A stretch of 64,000 nt of DNA from Rhodospirillales bacterium (GCA_016699855.1 CP064988.1:3810501-3874500), one strand, 5' to 3'; positions 1-8,736 are shown, counted from the stretch's first letter. Translations and numbers: made by a program. Notes: generated by a model not told the origin, from the sequence alone.

Positions 1-1
1 C

Positions 2-508
2 CCCAGCGTCATGCCCGGCTACTTCGGCGCGCCCGAGGCCAGCGCCGAGGCGCTGCGCGACGGCTGGCTCGACACCGGCGATCTCGGCTACTGGCGCGAC
101 GGGCAGCTCGTCGTCACCGGCCGCGCCAAGGACCTGATCATCGTCAACGGCCGCAACATCTGGCCGCAGGACATCGAGTGGGCCGTCGAGGCGCTGCCGA
201 AACTGCGCCGCGGCGACGCCTGCGCCTTCTCGATCGACGGCGACGACGGCGCCGAGAAGGTCGTCGTGCTGGTGCAGTCGCGGCCGGTGGATCCCGAGGA
301 ACGCGCCGCGCTCGAGGGCGCCGTAGCCCAGGTCGTCAAGGAGACGACCGGCGTCGACGGCGTGATCGACCTCGTGTCGCCCTCGGTGGGCCTGCCCTTG
401 ACCTCCTCCGGCAAGCTCAGCCGCTCGCGCGCCAAGGCCGATTGGCTGGCCGGCGCCTACGGCCGCGACGCGCGCGAGACGCCAACGGCGGCGCCCGCCA
501 CCCCATGA
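2..508 (+). CDS. Acyl-AMP/acyl-CoA ligase, C-terminal part (gene truncated by window start)
   Basis: Only the C-terminal ~168 residues of an ANL-superfamily adenylating enzyme are present; the reading frame is open to the window edge. Visible motifs are GDLGYW, the hinge region TGRAKDLIIVNGRN and the C-terminal SSGKLSR, whose lysine is the usual adenylation lysine. NGRNIWPQDIE is typical of fatty acyl-AMP ligases that load acyl carrier proteins. The stop overlaps the next start in an ATGA junction, so it is translationally coupled to the CerR-like gene. In Caulobacter an acyl-CoA synthetase gene sits beside cerR, acp and spt; here I infer it activates the fatty acid for sphingolipid synthesis. 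Substrate and acceptor (CoA or ACP) cannot be read from the fragment. Confidence 0.85.
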   Translation, partial: PSVMPGYFGAPEASAEALRDGWLDTGDLGYWRDGQLVVTGRAKDLIIVNGRNIWPQDIEWAVEALPKLRRGDACAFSIDGDDGAEKVVVLVQSRPVDPEERAALEGAVAQVVKETTGVDGVIDLVSPSVGLPLTSSGKLSRSRAKADWLAGAYGRDARETPTAAPATP

Positions 509-1440
509 CCCGGACGGTCGCGGTCACCGGCGCGACCGGCTTCATCGGCCAGCATCTCGTGGCGGCGCTCGCGGCGCGCGGCTGGCGGCTGCGCCTACTG
601 GTGCGGGCGTTGCCGCCGGCCTTGCCCCGCGGCGCGCCCGTCGAACTCGTCGTCGGAGACATCGGCGACCACCCGTCGATGGCCCGCCTGGCCGACGGCG
701 TCGACGCGGTGGTCCATCTCGCCGGGGCCATCAAGGCGCTCGACCGCGCCGCCTTCGAACGCGCCAACCGAGATCCGGTGGCGGGCCTGCTGGCGGCCGC
801 CGCGCCCGGCCGGCCGCATCTCGTCCTGCTGTCGTCGCTGGCGGCGCGCGAGCCCGGCCTATCCGACTACGCCGCCAGCAAGCGCGCCGGCGAGGACGCG
901 CTCGCTTCCGCCGGCTACGCCGGCCGCTGGACCGCCATCCGGGCACCGGCGGTCTACGGTCCCGGCGACCGGGAGACGCTGGCGTTCTTCCGGATGGTCC
1001 AGCGCGGGTTCGCGCCTGTGCCGGCCGGGAGCGAAGGGCGACTGTCGCTGATCCACGTGGCCGATCTTTGCGCCGCCATCGTCGCCACGCTTGACCACCC
1101 GCCGGCCGACGGCGTGTACGAAATCGACGACGGCGCGCCGGCCGGTCACACGCTGCGCGAGCTCGCCGCCGCGGCCGGCGCCGCCCTTCGGCAGCGGCCG
1201 GTCGTGGTTCCGGTCCCGCGGCCGCTCATGGCGGGCGTCGCCGCGGTGCAGCAGATCGTCGCACGGACGCGCAGGCACCCCGCCATCCTCGGCCCCGGCA
1301 AGGTGCGTGAGATTTTCCATTCCGACTGGGTGGCGACCGACCACCGGTTGGCGGCGGCATTGGCTTTCCGGCCGCGTTACGATCTCGCGACGGGATTCGC
1401 CGACACGGTCGACTGGTACGTGCGGAAGAAGTGGCTGTAG
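505..1440 (+). CDS. cerR: NAD(P)-dependent epimerase/dehydratase family protein, CerR-like ketoceramide reductase candidate
   Basis: A 311-residue extended short-chain dehydrogenase. The N-terminus carries the Rossmann motif GATGFIG and the active-site pair is in SDYAASK (YxxxK). It starts with an ATG overlapping the ligase stop by 4 bp. The gene order ligase, epimerase, ACP, serine palmitoyltransferase matches the Caulobacter crescentus sphingolipid locus, where the epimerase-like CerR reduces the 3-keto group of the ceramide precursor. The assignment therefore leans on context; the fold alone would also fit a nucleotide-sugar or steroid dehydrogenase. About 140 bp separate it from the ACP gene, enough for an internal promoter. 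Confidence 0.75.
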   Translation: MTRTVAVTGATGFIGQHLVAALAARGWRLRLLVRALPPALPRGAPVELVVGDIGDHPSMARLADGVDAVVHLAGAIKALDRAAFERANRDPVAGLLAAAAPGRPHLVLLSSLAAREPGLSDYAASKRAGEDALASAGYAGRWTAIRAPAVYGPGDRETLAFFRMVQRGFAPVPAGSEGRLSLIHVADLCAAIVATLDHPPADGVYEIDDGAPAGHTLRELAAAAGAALRQRPVVVPVPRPLMAGVAAVQQIVARTRRHPAILGPGKVREIFHSDWVATDHRLAAALAFRPRYDLATGFADTVDWYVRKKWL

Positions 1441-1579
1441 GACATCCGTAACACGCCGTAACAAATTGTTAATGGCTTGATTCGGCTCGATTTCGTCCAA
1501 TGCGGTCACTCCTCCTCGGGGCTCGACCGCCATGCCCGCCGCGCACAAATTCAAAGTCTACGACTCAACGGAACCCGCC

Positions 1580-1843
1580 ATGAACGATGCCGGCGCCCCG
1601 GCGCGCGAGCAAGCCATCGCCGAGATCGTCAAGCGTCTGGAGCCGTTCCGCATCGACGCGCGGCCGATCACCGGCGCGACCGTGATCACGAAGGACCTCA
1701 ACATCGACTCGTTGGCCGTGATGGACATGGTCATGGAGCTCGAGGACCGGTTCGACGTCTCCATCCCCCTCAACGACGTCGCCGAGATCCACACGGTGGA
1801 CGAACTGGCCGACGCGATAACGAAGAAGATCTCGGAGCGCTGA
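1580..1843 (+). CDS. Acyl carrier protein of the sphingolipid cluster
   Basis: An 87-residue acyl carrier protein with the phosphopantetheine motif NIDSLAVMDM; Ser44 (from this start) is the expected attachment site. The acidic helix ELEDRFDV that follows is typical. An in-frame ATG at 1532 would add 16 residues; neither start has a strong ribosome binding site, and I chose the one giving a normal ACP length. It lies 2 bp before the serine palmitoyltransferase gene, so the pair is co-translated. Upstream, 1455-1475 is a short AT-rich patch with an imperfect palindrome that could hold a promoter. The inferred role is to deliver acyl groups to Spt or to the ceramide synthase, as a dedicated ACP does in other sphingolipid-making Alphaproteobacteria. 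Confidence 0.85.
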   Translation: MNDAGAPAREQAIAEIVKRLEPFRIDARPITGATVITKDLNIDSLAVMDMVMELEDRFDVSIPLNDVAEIHTVDELADAITKKISER

Positions 1844-1845
1844 CC

Positions 1846-3069
1846 ATGGGAATCTTCGACCGCCACAAGCAGCTCCTCGACACCTACCGCGGCGTCCGCG
1901 CCAGCGGTCTGGACCCGCTGACGGTGACCATGGAGCGGGTGCTGTCGCCGACCGAGGCGCTGATCGAGGGCCGCCGCACCCTGCTGGTCGGCACCAACAA
2001 CTATTTCGGCCTGACCTTCGACCCGGCCTGCGTCGAGGCCGCCGTCGCGGCGACCCGCGCCGAGGGCACCGGCACCACCGGCTCGCGCATCGCCAACGGC
2101 AGCTACAGCCAGCACGCCGCGCTGGAGGCCGAGCTGGCCGATTTCTACGGCATGAAGCACTGCATGGTCGCCACCACCGGCTACCAGGTGAACCTCGGCG
2201 TGATCTCGACCCTGGTGGGCGAGGGCGACTACCTCGTGATCGACGCCGACAGCCACGCCTCGATCTACGACGCCTGCAAGCAGACCCAGGCCACGATCAT
2301 CCGCTTCAAGCACAACGACCCGTCCAGCCTCGAGGCGCGCCTGCGCCGGCTGGAGAAGGAGCCGGGCAACAAGCTGGTCGTCGTCGAGGGCATCTACTCG
2401 ATGCTGGGCGACACCGCCCCGCTCAAGGCGTTCGTCGAGGTCACCAAGCGCTATGGCGGCTACATCCTGGTCGACGAGGCCCATTCGCTGGGCGCGCTTG
2501 GCGAAGGCGGCCGCGGACTCGTCGAGGAGGCGGGCGTCCTCGACCAGGTCGATTTCATCGTCGGCACCTTCTCCAAGACGCTGGGCGCCATCGGCGGCTT
2601 CTGCGTCTCCAGCCACGACGGTTTCGAGGTGCTGCGGGTCGCGACCCGGGCCTACATGTTCACGGCCTCGCTGCCGCCCTCGATCATCGCCTCGGTGCGC
2701 GCCGCGCTGAAGATCGTGCGCGAGCGTCCCGAGCTGCGCACGCGGCTGTGGGACAACGTCGCCACGCTGTACGACGGCCTGTCGGCCGCCGGCTTCACAC
2801 TGGGCCCGCAGCACGGTCCCGTCGTCGCGGTCCAGCTTCCGGACATCGAGACCACGGTCGCGGTGTGGCGCGCGCTGCTCGACGCCGGCGTGTACGTGAA
2901 CGTCGCGGTGCCGCCGGCGACGCCCGGCGGCCTGTGCCTGCTGCGCTGCTCGCTGTCGGCCGCCCACACCCGCGCCCAGCTCGAGAACATGGTCGAGGCG
3001 CTGACCGAGATCGCCCACCGCTTCGGGCTGCTGCCGGTCGAGGCCCGCCGCCGCGTCGCCGCCGGCTGA
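1846..3069 (+). CDS. spt: Serine palmitoyltransferase-like alpha-oxoamine synthase
   Basis: A 407-residue PLP enzyme of the alpha-oxoamine synthase family (Spt, BioF, Kbl, HemA). Lys244 in GTFSKTLGAIGG is the PLP Schiff-base lysine, VDEAHSLG holds the PLP-contacting Asp and His, and DADSHASIYD the stacking histidine. It condenses serine with a long acyl thioester to 3-ketosphinganine, the first committed step of sphingolipid synthesis. Family members are hard to separate by motif, but the adjacent dedicated ACP, CerR-like reductase, acyl ligase and downstream bCerS-like gene favour Spt over BioF or Kbl. The start is ATG 2 bp after the ACP stop. A strong terminator follows at 3094. Confidence 0.85.
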   Translation: MGIFDRHKQLLDTYRGVRASGLDPLTVTMERVLSPTEALIEGRRTLLVGTNNYFGLTFDPACVEAAVAATRAEGTGTTGSRIANGSYSQHAALEAELADFYGMKHCMVATTGYQVNLGVISTLVGEGDYLVIDADSHASIYDACKQTQATIIRFKHNDPSSLEARLRRLEKEPGNKLVVVEGIYSMLGDTAPLKAFVEVTKRYGGYILVDEAHSLGALGEGGRGLVEEAGVLDQVDFIVGTFSKTLGAIGGFCVSSHDGFEVLRVATRAYMFTASLPPSIIASVRAALKIVRERPELRTRLWDNVATLYDGLSAAGFTLGPQHGPVVAVQLPDIETTVAVWRALLDAGVYVNVAVPPATPGGLCLLRCSLSAAHTRAQLENMVEALTEIAHRFGLLPVEARRRVAAG

Positions 3070-3093
3070 CCGGATACCGCCTTCCATCCGACG

Positions 3094-3119
3094 ACGCGGG
3101 CCAACAGGCCCGCGTTTTC
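3094..3119 (+). terminator. Rho-independent terminator after spt
   Basis: A perfect 9-bp GC-rich stem (3094-3102 with 3107-3115), a 4-nt loop AACA and a short T tract (3115-3118). It lies 25 bp past the spt stop and ends the ligase-cerR-acp-spt transcription unit. The next gene is on the other strand. Confidence 0.85.
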
Positions 3120-3153
3120 GTTCGGGAGCGGGCGGAGTGTGTCGGGTCGGAGA

Positions 3154-3714
3154 CTACGCCGGGACGTTCGCGGCGACCCAGGCGGCGAAGCGCGCCATGA
3201 AGCCCGCGAGGAACTTCCGCGTGCCGTCGTTGGCGAGATGGCCATCGGCGTCGAACAGCTTGTCTGCGCCGCTCAGATACACCTCCGGCTGCGCCATGGT
3301 CGCGACGTTCAGGAACACCAGCGACTGGCGCAGATGGTGGTTGGCGCCGAAGCCGCCGCTGGCGCCGGGCGAGGCGCTGACAACGGCGCCGGGCTTGCCG
3401 TTCCAGGCGCTCTTGCCGTAGGGCCGTGACGCCACGTCGATGGCGTTCTTCAACGCCGCCGGCACCGAGCGGTTGTGCTCCGGCGTGACGAACAGCACGG
3501 CGTCGGCGGCCGCGATCCTCTCGCGGAACGCGACCCACGCCGCCGGCGGCGCGCCGTCGAGGTCCTGATTGTACATCGGCAGGTCCGCGATCTCGACGAT
3601 GCCCAGCTTCAACGTCGCCGGCGCCAGCCCGGCCAGCGCGTTGGCGACCTTGCGGTTGAGCGACTTGGCGCTGAGGCTGCCGAGGATCACGGCGACGTCG
3701 CGTGTCTTGTCCAT
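3154..3714 (-). CDS. NADPH-dependent FMN reductase family protein
   Basis: A 186-residue flavodoxin-fold protein. The N-terminal GSLSAKSLNRK phosphate-binding loop and the PEHNRSVPAALKNAID motif are diagnostic of the ChrR/azoreductase-like NAD(P)H:FMN (quinone) reductase family. Such soluble enzymes carry out two-electron reduction of quinones, chromate or azo compounds. It is convergent with spt and separated from it by the terminator. I see no link to sphingolipid synthesis. The physiological substrate is unknown. Confidence 0.85.
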   Translation of the reverse strand: MDKTRDVAVILGSLSAKSLNRKVANALAGLAPATLKLGIVEIADLPMYNQDLDGAPPAAWVAFRERIAAADAVLFVTPEHNRSVPAALKNAIDVASRPYGKSAWNGKPGAVVSASPGASGGFGANHHLRQSLVFLNVATMAQPEVYLSGADKLFDADGHLANDGTRKFLAGFMARFAAWVAANVPA

Positions 3715-3865
3715 GTGCAGGGATCCCGGGCCGGAGGATCGATGCCGGCGATGGTAGCGGACGCGACCGGCCGCGCAACACGGTGGAATCGCCCGGCGGA
3801 CGCGACGTCCGGGGATCGTGGCGTCCGCCGTGCCGGTCGTCGCGCCGTGGCGATGTGCTGGCCCC

Positions 3866-4762
3866 TCACGCCGCTTTGGCGACGTCGGCGATCGCCCAGT
3901 CCAGCCGCGTCGCCAGCCGTGTTGTCACCTCGGCCATCGGCAGGCGGACCTCGGGGCTGTCGATCAGGCCGGTGCGCCACAGCCAGTGCTTGATCGGCGC
4001 CGGGCTGGGCTCGGCGAACAGCAGGCGCGGGATCTCGACCAGATCGCGCCAGCGCCGCAGGGCCGAGGCGTGGTCGCCGCTGCGCGACAGGGACAGGATC
4101 TCGGCGAAGCGGGCGGTCTCGACATGCGCCGAGGCGACGATGCCGCCGTCGGCGCCCTGGTCCAGCGCCGACAGGAACAGCGCGTCCTCGCCCGTGAGCA
4201 CGGCGAAGCCCGGTGGCCGCGCGCGGATGAGGTCGAACGACTGCGCCGCGTCGGCGCAGCAATCCTTGACGCCGGCGATGTTGGGCAGCGCCGCCAGCTT
4301 CAGCATCGTCTCGTTGCCGAGATTGACGCCGGTCCGGTAGGGGATGTTGTAGACGACGATCGGCCGGTCGGTCGCCAGCGCCAGCGCCGCGAAATGGCGG
4401 TAGAGGCCCTCCTGCGACGGCCGCGTGTAGTAGGGGCAGGCGACGAGGTAGCCGTCGACCGGCCACGACGCGGCGTGGTCCATCGCCTTCTCGACCTTGC
4501 GCGTGTCGCTGCCCGAGAGCCCGAGATAGATCGGCCGGGATCGGCCCAGCTCCTCCGCCACCACCGCCACGAGTCGCTCGACCTCGTGGTCGTCCAGGGT
4601 CAGGCCTTCGCCGGTGGTGGCGGCGAGGATGAAGCCGTCGACCGGCTGGTCGCGGTAGTGCCGCGCCAGGCGACGCAACGAGACCTCGTCGAGCGCGCCG
4701 TCGCGGAACGGCGTGACGAGCGGCAGCCACAAGCCGCCGAGACGTGGGATTTGCTGGACCAT
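3866..4762 (-). CDS. dapA: DapA-family (dihydrodipicolinate synthase/N-acetylneuraminate lyase) aldolase
   Basis: A 298-residue class I aldolase. Visible family motifs are ATTGEGLTL (hydroxyl pair of the catalytic triad), VVYNIPYRTG (catalytic Tyr) and IAGVKDCC (Schiff-base Lys). The length and the GxTGE-type motif match 4-hydroxy-tetrahydrodipicolinate synthase, which condenses pyruvate with aspartate semialdehyde for lysine and diaminopimelate synthesis. Related lyases (NanA, KDG aldolase) share these residues, and the sequence diverges from core DapA at several points, so a different keto-acid substrate is possible. The start is ATG with a GGAG-like site just upstream on the minus strand. 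It is probably transcribed alone. Confidence 0.75.
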   Translation of the reverse strand: MVQQIPRLGGLWLPLVTPFRDGALDEVSLRRLARHYRDQPVDGFILAATTGEGLTLDDHEVERLVAVVAEELGRSRPIYLGLSGSDTRKVEKAMDHAASWPVDGYLVACPYYTRPSQEGLYRHFAALALATDRPIVVYNIPYRTGVNLGNETMLKLAALPNIAGVKDCCADAAQSFDLIRARPPGFAVLTGEDALFLSALDQGADGGIVASAHVETARFAEILSLSRSGDHASALRRWRDLVEIPRLLFAEPSPAPIKHWLWRTGLIDSPEVRLPMAEVTTRLATRLDWAIADVAKAA

Positions 4763-4814
4763 GGAACGCTTCTCCTCGCTGCGGTGGAGCCGGAGGAGAG
4801 GGTGCGCAGGCGAA

Positions 4815-4843
4815 ATAAAACCCCGTCCGTTCCCGGCGGGGTT
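4815..4843 (-). terminator. Minus-strand terminator after the Tam41-like gene
   Basis: Read on the minus strand, a 7-bp stem (4837-4843 pairing with 4819-4825) with an 11-nt loop is followed by TTATTTC. It lies downstream of the stop at 4972 and would end the two-gene minus-strand transcript. The region 4763-4971 holds no other gene I can see. Confidence 0.55.
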
Positions 4844-4971
4844 CTCGATCTATCGCTTCGGCGCGGTGTCAGCGCGAACGCGAGTCCTCGACCCCCGGTA
4901 AGGGAGGTTTTTTGGAGGCGATGGCGCGCGCGATGTGCACGAGCCGAGTTTCCGACTCCCCGCCGTCGAAG

Positions 4972-5975
4972 TCAACGGAAAGCGCCCTTGCGCCAGTAGC
5001 GCAACGCCAGCACCGGCGAAGCGAGCAGGGGATGGCGGCGCTGCCAGTCGCTCATGTCGACGCGCACGCCGGAGTGGCGCGCGATCTTCCACGCCACGTA
5101 GTCGGCGCCGCCCTCGAAGGTGAACACCGCCTTCGCCAGCCTCAGCACGTTCAACGTCTTTCCCCACCACCGGCGCAGCCGCCAGCGCCGCCGCGCGGCG
5201 CGGCGCGGCGGCGCGCGTCCGGCGCCGGGGCGAAGCGCTGGAACGCGTCCGGCGTCGCCGGCAGCCCGGCGGCGGCGAGCGCCGCCGGCGTGATCGCGGC
5301 GTACCGCGCGGCGTCGGCGTCGTGCACCTGGCGCGGACGCTCGGCCGATTCCGGCCGCAGCTCCGCGCCGTAGCTTTCGCGCAGCGTCCGCGTCCACAGG
5401 TCGGCCGCCGTGAACGGCTCGTCGAACACCGGCGCGGTCGACGCCACGGCGCTGACGACCGCCTGAGCGAGGATGTCGATCAGCGCGTCGCGCATGCCGG
5501 CGCCGCCGGCGAACGTCACGACCGTGGGCTGGCAGAAACGGCCCCAGAAGTAGTTCTGCAGCGTGCCGGCGGCGACGCCGCGTCGGAGCTGCGCCAGGGT
5601 CAGCACGGCGTACTTGCAGCGCACGCGCCCGCCGTCGTGTGGCGCCTCGAGGTAGAAGACGTTGGGCGCCAGCAGGCGGTTGCCGAGCGCGCCGAGGACG
5701 CCGCCGTTCGCCAGCCGCAGGTCGTCGACCACGGCGTAGAAATCCATCAGCCGCTCGTCGCGGCCGCCGGGTCCGATCTCGCGCGGATCGCCGGGATTGG
5801 GCGGCCGCAGGCACGAGCCGTAGAACAGGGTGGCGACGATGCAATCCTTGTGGCGCGCGACGATCGCGTCGCTCATGGCGCGCGCGGATTCCGCCACCGT
5901 GCGGTTGGCCTCGTCCTCGATCGACGCGCGCAGGGTCGCGCGCGCGGCCGGGTCGGCCGAGGCCGCCGCGCTCAC
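4972..5975 (-). CDS. Tam41/Mmp37-like nucleotidyltransferase (CDP-lipid synthase candidate), apparent frameshift
   Basis: About 333 residues when one missing base is allowed for. Features resemble the Tam41 family of phosphatidate cytidylyltransferases: Y52-G53-S54 in FYGSC, Asp78 in LMDFYAVVDD, then Lys121 in KYAVLTLAQL, followed by a WGRFCQPTV stretch like the family's GRLQKPV. The GTG start overlaps the stop of the preceding CDP-alcohol phosphotransferase (GTGA), so the two are coupled. The frame breaks near 5185-5215 in a GC repeat; the downstream frame continues with about 70 credible residues (GKTLNVLRLAKAVFTFEGG onward). Tam41 makes CDP-diacylglycerol from phosphatidate and CTP. I infer a CDP-lipid role feeding the coupled transferase. 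The family assignment is from motif memory and needs a profile search. Confidence 0.6.
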
Positions 5976-7150
5976 GCCGCGCCCGCCGTCTGGTACGACG
6001 CGACCGGCCGGCCCATCGCGCGCGCGACGAAGGCCTGCGCGATGCGCACGGCGTGGAACGACAGGCACAGCACCGTCCACGCGGCGACGGCCGCGAGGCC
6101 GAGATCGGGCCGGCCGGCCAGCGTGAACGCGAGGAACAGCACCAGGTTGGGATTGCGCCGCGCCGTGATCAGCCGCGAGAACGCGTCGATCGGCCGCCAC
6201 GTGAACATCTCGAACCGGAAGCCCCAGAGGAACAGGCCTTCCTCGAGGCGCCCGACGACGTAGCCCGCGAGCACGATCCACATCGCCGTCTGCATGTGCG
6301 GCGTCGCGGCGAACTCCGGCGTGGTGGTCACCCCCCAGTACCACGCGAACCACCAGAATGGCGGATGCACCAGGTCGGTGCCGTGGTCGAAGACGTTGCC
6401 CCATTTCGACGAGGTGAGGGTGACCCGCGCGAGCTTTCCGTCGACCGTGTCGAGGAAGCACATCGCCCACGCGAAGGCGAGGCCGGCGAGGAACCAGCCG
6501 TACCAGAACAGGACCGTGGCGGCGACGACGCACAGGAAGCTGATGAAGGTCACAGCGTTCGGGCTGATGCCGAGCGCCGCGCACCAGCGCACCACGACCA
6601 GCGCGGGGGATGGAAAGAGGTACTTGGTGACGAAATCGGTCAGGCCCTTGCAGGAGGCCATGAACATGTGGCGCTCGATGGCGGCGACCGGCATGTCGCG
6701 GGTCGACAGCACGTAGGGTGGCACGACGTTGCGCAGGTTCTTGCGGTAGGCGCCGGCAAGCTCGGCCGGCCGCACGACCTTCAGCCCGAGCTCGGCGGCG
6801 GCGCGGGAATCGAGCCCGTCGGCCGCCAGAAGCGCGGCGGCGCCGGGGGCATGGCGCGCGTCGACGACGACGGCCACCGGAAGCTCGCGCCCGTCGGTCA
6901 CCAGCGCCAGATCCCGGCCGGCCGCCAGCGGGCCCATGAGGGCGTCGTCGAACACGTGGTCGGCGCGCACCAGGACGATCCGGCCCGCGGCCGGGAGATT
7001 TTCGGTACCTGCCGCCACATCGACCACGCCGGCGCGTCCGAAACCGCGCTGGAAACGATCCAGCGCGGTGCGCGAGAACGGGCGCGCATCGCCGCGTCCG
7101 ACGAGGCGGACGACCGGCGGTGGAGCGGGGGCGGGCGGCGCGTCGGTCAC
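5972..7150 (-). CDS. CDP-alcohol phosphatidyltransferase family protein with N-terminal extra domain (copy 1)
   Basis: A 392-residue protein. Residues 234-259 carry the full CDP-alcohol phosphotransferase signature D-x2-DG-x2-AR-x8-G-x3-D-x3-D, in a membrane domain with several hydrophobic helices. Residues 1-170 form a soluble alpha/beta region that looks like a degenerate nucleotidyltransferase; it lacks an obvious GxGxR loop. The layout recalls inositol-phosphate cytidylyltransferase/phosphotransferase fusions. It shares architecture and motif wording with the plus-strand gene at 11229. It heads a two-gene minus-strand unit with the Tam41-like gene and diverges from the 7281 gene across 130 bp. 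The predicted reaction is transfer of a phospho-alcohol from a CDP-activated donor; which partner is the lipid is unknown. Confidence 0.85.
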   Translation of the reverse strand: MTDAPPAPAPPPVVRLVGRGDARPFSRTALDRFQRGFGRAGVVDVAAGTENLPAAGRIVLVRADHVFDDALMGPLAAGRDLALVTDGRELPVAVVVDARHAPGAAALLAADGLDSRAAAELGLKVVRPAELAGAYRKNLRNVVPPYVLSTRDMPVAAIERHMFMASCKGLTDFVTKYLFPSPALVVVRWCAALGISPNAVTFISFLCVVAATVLFWYGWFLAGLAFAWAMCFLDTVDGKLARVTLTSSKWGNVFDHGTDLVHPPFWWFAWYWGVTTTPEFAATPHMQTAMWIVLAGYVVGRLEEGLFLWGFRFEMFTWRPIDAFSRLITARRNPNLVLFLAFTLAGRPDLGLAAVAAWTVLCLSFHAVRIAQAFVARAMGRPVASYQTAGAA

Positions 7151-7280
7151 GTCGATATCGCGAACGTGGGCGCCGCCGCTTTCACAAGCGAAGCCATTGG
7201 TTGACGTTTAGGCAAGAAACCCTTGACCCGCAAGGCGTCCCGGCGCCCTATGCGCCGCGCCGTCCCCTGCGGTATGGACC

Positions 7281-8225
7281 ATGTTCACCTTCGCCCAGCT
7301 GTCCGATCCGCACCTTCCGTTGCCGCCGCCGCGCTGGTCCGAGCTGTTGTCGAAACGTGCCACGGGTTGGCTGTCGTGGACCCGCAAGCGGCGTTTCATC
7401 CACAGGCCGGAAGCGCTGGGCGCGGTCGTCACGGATCTGCGCGCGCGGGCGCCCGATTTGACGGTCGTCACCGGCGATATCGCCAACATCTCGACGCCGG
7501 CCGAGTACGACCAGGCCGCGCGCTGGCTGTCCGGGCTCGGCGCGCCACGCGACGTGATGGCGATCCCCGGCAACCACGACCTCTACGTCAAGCCACGCGC
7601 CCATGGCCGGCCCGACGGCTGGGCGCCGTTTCTCGCCGGCGATCCGGCGGCCTCGGCCGGACCGGCCGATCCAGTGTTCGGGGTCGGGTTTCCAACGGTG
7701 CGCCGCCGTGGCGGGGTGGCGTTCGTCGGCCTGAGCACAGCCGTGCCGAAGCCGGCGTTCATCGCCACCGGCACGCTGGGCGCCGCGCAGATCGAACAGT
7801 TCGAGGTGGTGATGCGCGAACTCGCCGCCGAGGGCGCGTGCCGCGTCGTTTTGATTCACCATCCGCCGCAGATCGGCGGGGCGTCGTGGCGAAAGGAGCT
7901 GACCGACGCCGGCGCGTTCCGGCTGGCGGTCGGACGGGTCGGCGCTGAACTGGTGCTGCACGGTCACAATCACCGCGCATCGCTGGCGCGGATCGACACC
8001 CCCGCGGGGCCGGTCGCCGTGCTTGGGGCGCCCTCGGCCTCGGCGGCGCCGGGATCGCGCTACGGCGCCGGAGGCTACCACTTGGTTGGGGTCGAGCGGG
8101 TCGCCCGCGGTTGGCGTTTCGACGTCGATCTGCGGGTCATCGCCGACGATCTCGCGGGCTGCGTGTCGGGGCGCCGGTTCGATCTGGTCGCCCCGGCCGC
8201 GACCCCCGCGGCGATGGCGGCCTGA
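7281..8225 (+). CDS. Calcineurin-like metallophosphoesterase
   Basis: A 314-residue dinuclear metallophosphoesterase. The ordered metal-ligand motifs are all present: SDPHL, TGDIAN, GNHD, a lone IHHPP and GHNH. It has no signal peptide, so it is expected in the cytoplasm or at its membrane face. It is the first gene of the 11-gene plus-strand run ending at 17404. In a headgroup pathway a phosphatase of this type could remove a terminal phosphate after CDP-alcohol transfer or cleave a pyrophosphate-linked lipid intermediate; that is inference. The family also includes cAMP and UDP-diacylglucosamine hydrolases (LpxH/LpxI context), so the substrate is open. Confidence 0.85.
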   Translation: MFTFAQLSDPHLPLPPPRWSELLSKRATGWLSWTRKRRFIHRPEALGAVVTDLRARAPDLTVVTGDIANISTPAEYDQAARWLSGLGAPRDVMAIPGNHDLYVKPRAHGRPDGWAPFLAGDPAASAGPADPVFGVGFPTVRRRGGVAFVGLSTAVPKPAFIATGTLGAAQIEQFEVVMRELAAEGACRVVLIHHPPQIGGASWRKELTDAGAFRLAVGRVGAELVLHGHNHRASLARIDTPAGPVAVLGAPSASAAPGSRYGAGGYHLVGVERVARGWRFDVDLRVIADDLAGCVSGRRFDLVAPAATPAAMAA

Positions 8226-8289
8226 CGCGGCCCGCCCGATCGGCTAGACTCGGCGTTCCGCCCACGTTCCCGCGCCGGAGCGCCTTCGC

Positions 8290-8736
8290 ATGTCCGCCCC
8301 CAACGCCACGATGGCGAAATTCGGCTACCCCGCGACCGTCGTCGCCGAGACCGCGCACTGGTCGGTCCAGGTCCGGGGCGCCCAGGCCACGCTCGGCGCG
8401 CTGGTCGTGGTGTGCAAGGAGCCGGCGCTCGCTTTCTCGGCCATCTCGGCGGGCGCCCACGCCGATCTCGGACCGGTGGTCGGCCGCGTCGAACGCTGCC
8501 TCAGGAAAGCCTTCGACTACGACAAGATCAACTGGTTGATGCTGATGATGGTAGACCCCGAGGTGCATTTCCACGTGCTGCCGCGCTACGCCGCCGGCCG
8601 CGCGTTCGGCGGCCTCGACTTCACCGATCCGGGTTGGCCGGCGGCGCCGGCGCTGGCGCACGCCAATCCGCTGGGCCCGACCACGCTGTCCGACCTCGTC
8701 GCGCACCTCCAACGCGTCTGGTCGGAGATCGCCTGA
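8290..8736 (+). CDS. HIT-family nucleotide hydrolase/transferase
   Basis: A 148-residue histidine-triad protein. The triad region reads EVHFHVLPRY: the catalytic central His and the third His are present, while the first triad position is Glu, a substitution I would not expect in a standard HINT/FHIT protein. The protein would act on nucleotide phosphoramidates, AMP-sugars or CDP-alcohols. It sits 65 bp after the phosphoesterase and 7 bp before the LptF-like gene, so it is operonic. A possible job is turnover of CDP-activated headgroups made by neighbours. That is inferred from context only. Confidence 0.8.
   Translation: MSAPNATMAKFGYPATVVAETAHWSVQVRGAQATLGALVVVCKEPALAFSAISAGAHADLGPVVGRVERCLRKAFDYDKINWLMLMMVDPEVHFHVLPRYAAGRAFGGLDFTDPGWPAAPALAHANPLGPTTLSDLVAHLQRVWSEIA

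Noticed and set aside
4900..4920. A plus-strand terminator ending in TTTTTT near 4906-4911
   Set aside because: The T run is preceded only by a weak, imperfect stem, and no plus-strand gene ends nearby.
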